From contig JACCTI010000102.1 in NCBI GenBank assembly GCA_013812515.1, forward strand, positions 1 to 7,712: a stretch of 7,712 bases of DNA. The letters are read 5' to 3'. The position numbers were made by a program, and so were the translations under genes. This document shows positions 1 to 6,437 of the stretch, piece by piece. Below the pieces are notes generated by a model that worked only from the letters and a program-made list of their open reading frames with translations, did no database searches and was not told the origin of the DNA. Position 1 is the stretch's first letter; each line of letters starts with the position of its first letter. The stretch comes from Chthoniobacterales bacterium (GTDB taxonomy: Bacteria > Verrucomicrobiota > Verrucomicrobiia > Chthoniobacterales > UBA10450).

Positions 1-144
1 GTGAACGATTGGGAAGGCGGTGCCTGGTCGCTCGGCATCATTCCGTTCCTGATCGGCGCGGGTCACCTCCTGGTTTGGAAATTGGAAGGGAATAAACCCG
101 CGGTCCTCAACACCAGTACCGACAACCCTGCGCGCATCTCCTAG
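1..144 (+). CDS. C-terminal end of a small membrane protein (partial, DUF6249-like)
   Basis: An open frame runs from the first base to a TAG at 142-144 and gives 47 residues, beginning VNDWEGGAWSLG. A single hydrophobic segment (about residues 9-26, containing LGIIPFLIGAGHLLVW) is followed by a short polar tail (KLEGNKP...). This looks like the last transmembrane helix and cytoplasmic tail of a small membrane protein whose start is left of the window. The pattern of a tryptophan, a glycine-rich hydrophobic helix and then a charged tail resembles the end of DUF6249-type proteins, which I recall being found beside ECF sigma factors; that is memory of a family pattern, not a match. The first triplet is GTG, but nothing shows that it is a real start. 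The stop lies nine bases before the sigma factor start and in the same frame, suggesting co-transcription and coupled translation. Function unknown. Confidence 0.55.
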   Translation: MNDWEGGAWSLGIIPFLIGAGHLLVWKLEGNKPAVLNTSTDNPARIS

Positions 145-153
145 CCTGCGGGA

Positions 154-690
154 GTGGCGCTTACCGATGCAGACCTCGTCGCGCGAGTCCTCCTCGATGA
201 TGACCACCACGCCTTCGCTGAGCTGGTGCGAAATCATCAATCCACGGTGCGAGGTCTGCTCCGTCAGCTTACTCGCACAGATGCCGCACTGGCCGACGAT
301 CTCGCGCAGGAAACCTTCGTGCGCGCTTATCGAAACATCAGAAGCTTCCGCGGCGAGGCGAAGTTTTCGACGTGGCTCTACCGGATCGCCTACAATTGTT
401 TTCGGGAAGAGGCGCGGAAGCGAAAGGAGCTGGTCGGAATCGATGAGACGCAGCTCGAGGCGGAACACGATCCGCAAACCGTCGATCCCGCGCTCCGGCA
501 CGATCTCGCACAGGCACTGCAACTACTCCCACTCCATGAGCGCACCGCGGTATTGCTTTGCTGCCAGAACGGATTATCACATGATGAAGCTTCACGCGTT
601 CTCGAGATCCCGCTCGGCACAGTCAAAACCAACGTGCTGCGCGGCCGGGAAAAGCTGAAGAAGGCGATGGCGGCATGGGCAACGAATTGA
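154..690 (+). CDS. ECF-type RNA polymerase sigma factor (sigma-70 family)
   Basis: This 178-residue protein has the size and two-domain layout of an extracytoplasmic-function sigma factor, which directs core RNA polymerase to a small regulon. Region 2 spans roughly residues 20-90. It includes DDLAQETFVRAYRNIRSF (48-65), the core-binding and -10 recognition segment, and FSTWLYRIAYNCFREEARK (71-89). A variable acidic linker (about 93-115) follows, then region 4 (about 116-172) with a helix-turn-helix around GLSHDEASRVLEIPLGTVKTN for -35 binding. Sigma regions 1 and 3 are absent, as expected for ECF factors. The GTG at 154 is the only plausible start, because an in-frame TAG lies at 142-144. No well-spaced Shine-Dalgarno is visible, so initiation may depend on ribosomes finishing the upstream gene. 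The 3' end overlaps the next gene by 16 bases. The ECF subgroup and target promoters cannot be read from the sequence. Confidence 0.93.
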   Translation: MALTDADLVARVLLDDDHHAFAELVRNHQSTVRGLLRQLTRTDAALADDLAQETFVRAYRNIRSFRGEAKFSTWLYRIAYNCFREEARKRKELVGIDETQLEAEHDPQTVDPALRHDLAQALQLLPLHERTAVLLCCQNGLSHDEASRVLEIPLGTVKTNVLRGREKLKKAMAAWATN

Positions 691-1022
691 ACATTGACGA
701 GCAACTCCAGGAAGATCGGCTCGACGCGAAACTGCGGGACGAGGTGCCGTATATCGACGACGCCGGTTTTACTGCATGCGTCGTGCAGCAGTTGCCAAGC
801 GGGCGCCGCCAGCCGCGCTTTGCCCGGGCGGCCATCCTGCTGGGTGTGACGCTGCTCGCGAGTGTGATCGCGTATCTGATTACGGGTGGAGGCGCGTTCC
901 TGGCGAACGCTGCGGAGTTCCTCGTGGCCATGCCGTTTGCGAGCGTCTGCGCGATCGCGCTTCTGTCCGGCTTGCTTGTGACGGCCGTCGGGACTTCAGC
1001 CGCCGTGATCAAGGCGCGGTAG
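675..1022 (+). CDS. Small two-helix membrane protein, possible partner or anti-sigma of the adjacent ECF sigma factor
   Basis: This 115-residue protein has a charged N-terminal segment of about 48 residues and then two hydrophobic helices, roughly residues 50-70 and 83-108. That predicts a membrane hairpin with a short cytoplasmic N-terminus. The stretch DDAGFTACVVQQLP (28-41) recalls a short motif (D-x-x-F-x-x-x-V-x-x-x-LP) seen in small proteins encoded next to ECF sigma factors. The zinc anti-sigma signature (H-x3-C-x2-C) is absent, so if it is an anti-sigma it is not the zinc-finger ZAS type. The ATG at 675 lies inside the sigma gene and overlaps it by 16 bases, a typical sign of translational coupling; a purine-rich GAAGAAGG ends 10 bases before it. 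The 3' end overlaps the convergent ribF gene by 27 bases. The regulatory role is inferred from position only. Confidence 0.72.
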   Translation: MGNELNIDEQLQEDRLDAKLRDEVPYIDDAGFTACVVQQLPSGRRQPRFARAAILLGVTLLASVIAYLITGGGAFLANAAEFLVAMPFASVCAIALLSGLLVTAVGTSAAVIKAR

Positions 1023-1967
1023 CTGTCGCGCAGCGAGGGCAGTTAGCGATTCTTCGCGCACCTGCTGAACGTCGCGCCTGATTTGCGCGGCGAGTTCCGC
1101 AAGATTTGCGAATTTTTGCTCCGGCCGGAGATAACGCAGGAACCGCACTTCGACATCTTCCCCGTAGATTTCCTTGTCGAGATCGAAAAGGTGCAGCTCG
1201 AGCAGGCGCTCAGGTTGACCTGAGCTGATCGTTGGGCGGCAACCCAGATTTGCGACGCCCCGAAATACGAAGCCATTCAGCTTTGCCTCTGCCGCATAGA
1301 CGCCGTTCGGCGGGAACTGCTCACTATGCGCACTGATGTTTGCAGTCGGGAACCCCAGCTTTCGTCCGAGCTGCGCGCCGCGTTTCACAGTCCCAAGGAT
1401 CGTGTATTCGCGGCCGAGCATTTCGGCTGCTTTGGGGAAATCTCCCTGCTTGATGGCACCGCGAATCGCGGTGCTACTGACGACGATGCCCTTCACCGCG
1501 ACCGGCTTGATTCCGATCACCTCGAAATTGCATTCACGGCCGAGTCGCTGCAGAAGGCGGAGGTTCCCCGCGCGATTGCGCCCGAATGACCACTCGTGCC
1601 CAACGCAAATCTGCCGCAACGGTCTGGCATGCTCCACGAGCTGCCGCACAAAATCCTCCGCTGATGTCGCCGCGAACTCGCGATCGAAAGGAATCACGAG
1701 CAGGTGGCCGACGTCGAGCTCGCGAATGAGCGAGATCTTGTGTGCGGTGGCGGTAATCAGATGCGGCGCATCCTGCGGGCGCAAAACTTTCGCGGGATGC
1801 GGATCGAACGTCACGACGACGGGCGTTCCACCGGCCTGGCGTGCATGACGCGCCGAAGTAGAGATGACTGCTTGATGGCCGAGATGCACACCATCGAAGA
1901 CGCCGATGGCGGTAAAGATCGGGCCGCGCAGCCGGTCCAGTTCGGAGATCGAGCGCAGGACCTGCAT
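996..1967 (-). CDS. ribF: Bifunctional riboflavin kinase / FMN adenylyltransferase (FAD synthetase)
   Basis: This cytoplasmic enzyme phosphorylates riboflavin to FMN and then adenylylates FMN to FAD. At 323 residues it is full length for the bacterial bifunctional family. The N-terminal nucleotidyltransferase half shows GVFDGVHLGH (22-31), FDPHP (54-58), VGHEWSFGRNRAG (122-134) and SSTAIR (164-169). The C-terminal flavokinase half starts near residue 190 and shows GTVKRGAQLGRKLGFPTAN (192-210), which holds the PTAN metal/ATP-binding motif. NGVYA (221-225), a conserved N-L-G-x-R-P-T (240-246) and the E-x-HLFD segment (257-262) with its catalytic-base glutamate follow. The ATG at 1965-1967 is 13 bases after the truB stop, matching last place in the operon; no Shine-Dalgarno is evident. 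The final 27 bases are antisense to the end of the small membrane protein gene, so transcription from the two sides must meet here. Confidence 0.97.
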   Translation of the reverse strand: MQVLRSISELDRLRGPIFTAIGVFDGVHLGHQAVISTSARHARQAGGTPVVVTFDPHPAKVLRPQDAPHLITATAHKISLIRELDVGHLLVIPFDREFAATSAEDFVRQLVEHARPLRQICVGHEWSFGRNRAGNLRLLQRLGRECNFEVIGIKPVAVKGIVVSSTAIRGAIKQGDFPKAAEMLGREYTILGTVKRGAQLGRKLGFPTANISAHSEQFPPNGVYAAEAKLNGFVFRGVANLGCRPTISSGQPERLLELHLFDLDKEIYGEDVEVRFLRYLRPEQKFANLAELAAQIRRDVQQVREESLTALAARQLPRLDHGG

Positions 1968-1980
1968 GCGAAGCGATTCG

Positions 1981-2703
1981 TTAGGCGCCGCGCATCCGCG
2001 AGACTTCCGGAAGCGAGAGGATGCGGGCGAGAATATCGACCGGATTCGCGTTTTGCAGTTCGTCCACCGTAATTGCTCTTTCGACCGGAAACCGTCCCGA
2101 GCGCGTCCTCCGCAAATTCTTCAGGTGCGCGCCGCAGCCGAGGGTTTCACCGATGTCGTGCGCATACGTTCGAACATAGAAGCCTTTGCTGCAGTTCACG
2201 CTGAAATCGATTTCCGGCGGTGCAATCCGTTCGATCGAATACCGGTAGACGTGGACCAGCCGCGCCTCGCGTTCCACCGTTTTCCCCTGCCGCGCGAGCT
2301 TGTAAAGCGGCACGCCCCCTTGCTTGATCGCGGAAACCATGGGCGGCATTTGGTAAAAATCGCCGCGATACTTTTCGAAGGCCGCCCGGACCGTCTCCTC
2401 CGTCAGCGGCGGAAGCGGACGTTCTTCGAGAACCTGCCCGGCACGGTCCTGGGTGTCGGTCGTTGTGCCTAACGACAAGGTGCCCGCATATTCCTTATCT
2501 TCGCTCATGAGCAAATCCTGGATCTTCGTCCCACGTCCGAGCGTTAGGAGGAGGAGGCCGGTCGCGATCGGATCGAGCGTTCCGCAATGTCCGACCTTCT
2601 TGATCTGAAGGCGTCGCCTAACGAGTGCAACCACATCGTGCGAGGTCATCCCCCCGGCCTTATCGACCAGCAGAACGCCGTCAGGAGTGGCCGTCGATGA
2701 CAT
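1981..2703 (-). CDS. truB: tRNA pseudouridine(55) synthase TruB, short form without PUA domain
   Basis: TruB converts U55 in the T-loop of tRNAs to pseudouridine and also helps tRNA fold. The 240-residue product has the full catalytic core. GTLDPIATG (41-49) carries the catalytic Asp44, and KEY (70-72) holds the active-site Tyr72. Q-M-PP-x-x-SA-x-K (118-127) with LYKLARQG (133-140) follows, then CSKGFYVRTYAHDIG (171-185) and the LRRTRSGRF segment. It stops shortly after ITVDEL, where longer family members such as the roughly 314-residue E. coli enzyme continue into a PUA RNA-binding domain; that domain is missing. I chose the ATG at 2701-2703 because the conserved part begins at once (DGVLLVDKAGG). 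A start at 2793 would add 30 unconserved residues read out of frame from the upstream gene. The chosen start overlaps the end of the nrnA-like gene by 23 bases. Confidence 0.94.
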   Translation of the reverse strand: MSSTATPDGVLLVDKAGGMTSHDVVALVRRRLQIKKVGHCGTLDPIATGLLLLTLGRGTKIQDLLMSEDKEYAGTLSLGTTTDTQDRAGQVLEERPLPPLTEETVRAAFEKYRGDFYQMPPMVSAIKQGGVPLYKLARQGKTVEREARLVHVYRYSIERIAPPEIDFSVNCSKGFYVRTYAHDIGETLGCGAHLKNLRRTRSGRFPVERAITVDELQNANPVDILARILSLPEVSRMRGA

Positions 2704-3658
2704 CGCAGATGGCGTCCAGAATTCGTTCTTCCACTTCCGGCAAAGTTCCGCGCACCCGGGCCCCGGCGGCCAGCTTGTGGCCGCCGCCACCAAAACTCAC
2801 GCAGATCGCACTCACGTCGGCCTGGTTGCTCTTTGACCGCAAGCTGATCCGGACTTTGCCTTCCGGCAATTCTTCGAAGAAGGCCGCCACGATGACGCCC
2901 TCGATCGCGCGGAGGTGATCGATCAGCCCTTCGTTGTCTTCGGGCAGAACGTTAAGGGCACCCGCGGTTTCCAAGCTGAGACTGAAGCTCGCCACCCGGC
3001 CGTCGGCTTCGAAACGCATCGTGCGGAGCAGCTCGCGAAGCAACTCCACCCGCCGGCGGGGATAACTCTCGTACAGCAACTGGCTGACCCGCCCGAGATC
3101 GACGCCGTGCTTCAGGAGTTCCGCGCTAATTTCGAACGTATGCGCGGTCGTGTTTGGATATTGGAACGATCCGGTGTCGGTCGAAATCGCGACGAAAAGA
3201 TTCTCCGCGATCTCCTGATTGATGGGTAACTGCTCACGCGAAAGCAGCTCGAAGAGGATCTGCCCGGTCGCGGGCGCTGTCGGATCAATGTAAACGAGAT
3301 CCCCATAACGCGGATTACTCACATGGTGATCGATGTTGATCCACTTGGGCGCTCGTGCCGCATCGCCGGCCGCTCCGAGTCGCGGCTGCGTCGCCGTATC
3401 AAGTGCAACAACAAGATCGAACTCCTCCGGCTCGGCCGGTGGCGTGGTAAGGAGATCACGACCAGCGAGGAAGCTGTATTTCTCCAGCATTCCGTCTTCG
3501 TTCCAGACAGTCACATCCTTCCCGAGTTGCTGGAGCGAAAGCGCGAGTGCGAGCTGACTGCCAAATGCGTCTCCGTCCGGCCGCACGTGGCTTAGGATGG
3601 CAATGCGCTGATTCTCGCGGAGAGCGGAGGCAATTTCCGCAAAGCTGGCATTTGTCAT
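2681..3658 (-). CDS. nrnA: DHH/DHHA1 phosphoesterase, NrnA-like (nanoRNase / pAp phosphatase)
   Basis: This is a soluble 325-residue phosphodiesterase of the DHH superfamily. Relatives such as B. subtilis NrnA and M. tuberculosis Rv2837c degrade very short oligoribonucleotides, dephosphorylate 3'-phosphoadenosine 5'-phosphate, and in some species cleave cyclic di-AMP. All metal-binding motifs are visible: HVRPDGDAFGS (24-34, with H24, D28 and D30), DTA (87-89), IDHH (109-112), and STDTGSF (159-165, with D161). The C-terminal DHHA1 domain ends with the glycine-rich substrate loop GGGGHKLAAGA (290-300). Length and motif spacing are normal, so the enzyme should be active. The ATG at 3656-3658 sits four bases after the rbfA stop. 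Position between rbfA and truB is a widely conserved arrangement and fits a housekeeping RNA-turnover role. Which substrate dominates cannot be told from sequence. Confidence 0.93.
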   Translation of the reverse strand: MTNASFAEIASALRENQRIAILSHVRPDGDAFGSQLALALSLQQLGKDVTVWNEDGMLEKYSFLAGRDLLTTPPAEPEEFDLVVALDTATQPRLGAAGDAARAPKWINIDHHVSNPRYGDLVYIDPTAPATGQILFELLSREQLPINQEIAENLFVAISTDTGSFQYPNTTAHTFEISAELLKHGVDLGRVSQLLYESYPRRRVELLRELLRTMRFEADGRVASFSLSLETAGALNVLPEDNEGLIDHLRAIEGVIVAAFFEELPEGKVRISLRSKSNQADVSAICVSFGGGGHKLAAGARVRGTLPEVEERILDAICDVIDGHS

Positions 3659-3662
3659 CGGT

Positions 3663-4034
3663 CTAAGCGCGATCTGAAACGTCCCTTCCGTGGTCTTCGG
3701 CGACAGGCTCGATCTCCTGGAGAATCTGGAAGACGCGCGTGCCGCGTTCCGTGGAGCGGTCGAGATGAAAGACGAGGTGCGGAGTATATTTCAGCACCAC
3801 CTTTTTCGCGAGCTCCGCCTGGAGGACGGTGCGCTGCGCATCCAGTTTCTCTATCACGGAATTGGGTGAGCCTTTGCCGAGAACACTGACGAACACATGC
3901 GCGTTCTTCAGATCGGGTGTGACGTCGACCTCGTTAATCGTGACCAACGCCTCTTCAAACGTGAGATCGCGCGTGACGATCATGCTGAGTTCGCGCCGGA
4001 CGACCTCATTCACGCGGAGCATTCGATGTTTCAT
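3663..4034 (-). CDS. rbfA: 30S ribosome-binding factor A
   Basis: RbfA is a small KH-fold protein that binds the immature 30S subunit near the 5' helix of 16S rRNA and is needed for late maturation, especially in the cold. The 123 residues are typical in size (E. coli about 133). The N-terminal RVNEVVRREL (7-16) is the family's first helix. VDVTPDLKNAHVFVSVLG (36-53) is the central strand-helix region, and YTPHLVFHLDRSTERGTR (83-100) is the conserved C-terminal segment. A polar, probably flexible tail (EDHGRDVSDRA) follows. The ATG at 4032-4034 is preferred. A second ATG four codons later (4020-4022) would also leave the conserved part intact, so the start is uncertain by four residues. The gene lies 69 bases after infB and four bases before the nrnA-like gene. 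Confidence 0.95.
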   Translation of the reverse strand: MKHRMLRVNEVVRRELSMIVTRDLTFEEALVTINEVDVTPDLKNAHVFVSVLGKGSPNSVIEKLDAQRTVLQAELAKKVVLKYTPHLVFHLDRSTERGTRVFQILQEIEPVAEDHGRDVSDRA

Positions 4035-4058
4035 CTTGTAATTGGCTCGCTGTGTCGC

Positions 4059-4082
4059 GGCGCCTCAGTTCGGCACGGCGCC
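4059..4082 (-). repeat. GGCGCC inverted repeat in the infB-rbfA gap
   Basis: The 69-base gap between infB and rbfA, the longest in the operon, holds two copies of the self-complementary hexamer GGCGCC at 4059-4064 and 4077-4082, twelve bases apart. They could form a six-pair all-GC stem in the transcript. No run of U follows, so it does not look like an intrinsic terminator. It may be a small structured spacer near the rbfA leader, or chance in GC-rich DNA. Confidence 0.3.
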
Positions 4083-4103
4083 ACAGCGCCATGGCGACGA
4101 CGG

Positions 4104-6392
4104 TCACAGTTTTTGCGCAACCTGCTCGAGCTGGTAGCACTCGATGATGTCTCCAACCTGGTATTCGTTGAAGTCGCCCAGCTTGATACCGCATTCGAGC
4201 CCCACGCGGACTTCCTTTACGTCATCCTGGAAGCGACGCAGCGTGGAAAGTCCCCCATCGTAGACCGGTTGTCGCCGCCGCAGAACGCGCGCGCGCGCGG
4301 TGCGCGCGATGCGACCATCGGTCACGAGGCAGCCGGCTACGATTCCCTTGGTCAACTTGAACACCTGCTTCACCTCCGCGTGTCCGATGACCGTCTCACG
4401 GTGCTCCGGATCGAGCATCCCGGCCATCGATTCTTTGATCTGATCGAGCAGCTCGTAAATGATGCTGTAGAGCTTTACCTGCACGCCTTCGCGCTTGGCC
4501 GCATTCACCGCGTTGCTCTCAACCTTGATATTGAAGCCGACGACGACGGCGTTCGAGGCACTCGCCAGCAGGATATCGTTGTCGGAGATTGGCCCGACAC
4601 CGGCATGCACAATCTCGAGGTCGATCTTCTTGCTTTCGATTTGACCAAGGGCGTTAACGAGAGCTTCGAGCGAACCTTGCGCGTCTGTCTTCAGGATAAT
4701 GCGCAGATGTTTCTTTCCATCAGCTGCTTCGAGCAGGCTCTCGAGCGTGGCGCGTTGCGGTGTGCTCAATTTGTCCGTGCGCTTCGCGAGCAGGCGCTCT
4801 TCGCTCAACATCTTCGTGGAACGCTCCGATTCCATGACGAGAAATTCGTCGCCGGCTTGCGGGAGGCCGGTAAACCCGTGCACCTTCACGGGCGTTGATG
4901 GGCCCGCCTCTTTCAACGGCTTGCCGCGATCATCCATGAGCGATTTCACTTTGCCGCCGTAATCCCCGCAGATGAACGGATCGCCCAGCTTGAGGGTCCC
5001 GATTTGCACGATCACCGTCGCAGTCGGTCCCCGGCCCGGCTCCACTTGAGCCTCGATCACTGTCCCGCGTGGGATCGCCGTCGGTGAAGACTTCAGCTCC
5101 ATGACTTCCGCTTGCACAGCCATGTTCTCGAGCAGCTGATCGACGCCGATTCCTTTGGTCGCGGAAACCGGAACAACGATCGTCTCACCACCCCAGTCTT
5201 CCGGGCTCAGATCACGTTCCTGCAATTGCTTCTTCACCCGATCGATGTTCGCGCCGGGAAGATCGATCTTATTGATACCGACCATGATCTTCACGTGCTC
5301 CGCGGCCTTCGCGTGATTTATCGCCTCGATCGTTTGCGGCATCAGTCCGTCGTCAGCCGCGACGACGAGGACCACGATATCGGTGACATGCGCACCGCGA
5401 GCACGCATCGCGGTAAAGGCCGCGTGGCCCGGCGTATCGAGGAAGGTGATCCGCGTGTTTTTGTAATCGACCGTATAAGCGCCGATGTGCTGCGTGATTC
5501 CACCAGCTTCGCCAGCGGCGACGCGTGTCTTGCGGATTGCGTCCATGAGCGAAGTCTTGCCGTGGTCCACGTGCCCCATGAACGTGATGATCGGACCGCG
5601 GAGCTTCAGCTCTTCTTGCTTTTGGATGACCGGCGGCGGTGGCGCGGCCACCACCTGTTCGACCTTGTGCACCCCGCCGCCCTTCTCGCGGCGCTCCATC
5701 TCGAAGACGAAGCCGTGTTTCGCACAAATTTGCGTCGCGATATCCGGCTCCACTGTCTGGGTCTGATTAGCGAAAACGTTCAGCTCCATCAACTCCTTGA
5801 TGAGAACGTGGTTCTTGATTCCAAGCTGAGTCGCCAAATCCCGCACGATGATCGGCGGTTTGATGTGAATGACCTTCTGTGACTCCGCTTCCGGCTCCGC
5901 GGCGACGGCGTCTGCACTTCCCGCGGCAGGCGCTGATTCCACCGGCACGGGCAATGGTGCTTGCGGCAGCTCAACGACCTCGGCCGGCTCGGGCGCTGTC
6001 GGCGGAGTTGGCGGTTCTGCTGGACGAATCCGGGAAATCGGCGGGAGAAACGATCGCGTCGTGCGCACTTCGCCTTCCGGTCGTTTCGCACGCGGCTTTT
6101 TCTCGTCAATCAATGAGACCGTTTCCACGACGGGCTTCGGCGCTGGAGGCAGCGCGGCAGGCTCAACTGCTTTCGCCGCGGTAGCCGCCTGGCTGCGCGC
6201 GCGGGCAGTCATTGTCGAGGGAGCAGGGGGCGCAGCCGCGTGACTGCGGGTGCGCGACGAAGATTTCGGCTCCGCCGACTGCAACTCCGGCGCTGGGGAG
6301 TCAGCCGTGGGCGCACCGGCAGACTTGCCCGTCTTGCGCGCGGTCGTCGCGGGCTTGCGGGCAGCGGTCTTGGTTGATGTTCGTGTCGGCAT
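4104..6392 (-). CDS. infB: Translation initiation factor IF-2
   Basis: IF2 is the GTPase that brings formylmethionyl-tRNA to the 30S subunit and promotes 50S joining. The 762-residue product begins with a low-complexity leader rich in Ala, Pro, Lys and Arg (about 1-172), followed by an IF2 N-domain (about 175-235, IKPPIIVRDLATQLGIKNH). The G domain has every GTP-binding motif: GHVDHGKT (273-280), GGITQHIGAY (297-306), DTPGH (319-323), NKID (374-377) and SAT (410-412). Domain II (EAQVEPGRGPTATVIVQ) and the C1/C2 domains (VHAGVGPISDNDILLA, then the initiator-tRNA-binding C2 with LRRFQDDVKEVRVGLECGI) follow to the end. The ATG at 6390-6392 lies 43 bases after the nusA stop; no clear Shine-Dalgarno precedes it. 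The poorly conserved leader means a start at an internal Met, such as residue 61, cannot be excluded, but the basic, Thr-rich first residues look like a true N-terminus. Confidence 0.98.
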   Translation of the reverse strand: MPTRTSTKTAARKPATTARKTGKSAGAPTADSPAPELQSAEPKSSSRTRSHAAAPPAPSTMTARARSQAATAAKAVEPAALPPAPKPVVETVSLIDEKKPRAKRPEGEVRTTRSFLPPISRIRPAEPPTPPTAPEPAEVVELPQAPLPVPVESAPAAGSADAVAAEPEAESQKVIHIKPPIIVRDLATQLGIKNHVLIKELMELNVFANQTQTVEPDIATQICAKHGFVFEMERREKGGGVHKVEQVVAAPPPPVIQKQEELKLRGPIITFMGHVDHGKTSLMDAIRKTRVAAGEAGGITQHIGAYTVDYKNTRITFLDTPGHAAFTAMRARGAHVTDIVVLVVAADDGLMPQTIEAINHAKAAEHVKIMVGINKIDLPGANIDRVKKQLQERDLSPEDWGGETIVVPVSATKGIGVDQLLENMAVQAEVMELKSSPTAIPRGTVIEAQVEPGRGPTATVIVQIGTLKLGDPFICGDYGGKVKSLMDDRGKPLKEAGPSTPVKVHGFTGLPQAGDEFLVMESERSTKMLSEERLLAKRTDKLSTPQRATLESLLEAADGKKHLRIILKTDAQGSLEALVNALGQIESKKIDLEIVHAGVGPISDNDILLASASNAVVVGFNIKVESNAVNAAKREGVQVKLYSIIYELLDQIKESMAGMLDPEHRETVIGHAEVKQVFKLTKGIVAGCLVTDGRIARTARARVLRRRQPVYDGGLSTLRRFQDDVKEVRVGLECGIKLGDFNEYQVGDIIECYQLEQVAQKL

Positions 6393-6404
6393 CGGGGTTT
6401 CTGA

Positions 6405-6437
6405 AAAGTGTTCTCATGGCTCGGGGGCAGCCACTTT
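6405..6437 (-). other. Imperfect inverted repeat between nusA and infB
   Basis: In the 43-base gap between the nusA stop and the infB start, TGGCT (6417-6421) pairs with AGCCA (6429-6433) around a seven-base G-rich loop. AAAG (6405-6408) can extend the stem with CTTT (6434-6437) across a bulge, reaching into the nusA stop codon. In the mRNA sense the structure is followed by CUUUU, which is mildly terminator-like. The stem is short and bulged, so it is more likely a weak attenuator, an mRNA processing site or chance than a real terminator. Confidence 0.25.

Noticed and set aside
167..658. Plus-strand frame of 163 codons overlapping the sigma factor
   Set aside because: It is a shifted frame of the sigma gene, rich in Ser/Arg and without domain features.
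1906..2472. A 188-codon plus-strand open frame opposite ribF and truB
   Set aside because: It spans the ends of two conserved genes on the other strand and has no recognisable feature.
2544..2557. GGAGGAGGAGG purine run resembling a strong ribosome site
   Set aside because: It is on the strand opposite truB, where it encodes the leucine run LLLL after the catalytic motif, and no start codon with a real gene follows it.
2704..2793. N-terminal extension of TruB giving a 270-residue protein
   Set aside because: The 30 extra residues are the upstream phosphoesterase gene (its GGGGHK region) read in another frame and do not look like TruB; the family N-terminus starts after the ATG at 2703.
3897..4898. 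A 333-codon plus-strand open frame antisense to infB and rbfA
   Set aside because: It lies opposite two strongly conserved genes and shows no recognisable domain. Long antisense frames are expected in GC-rich coding DNA.
5112..5882. A 256-codon plus-strand open frame antisense to the IF2 G domain
   Set aside because: Its His/Asp/Arg/Leu-rich composition is that of a shadow of IF2, with no domain or independent start signal.
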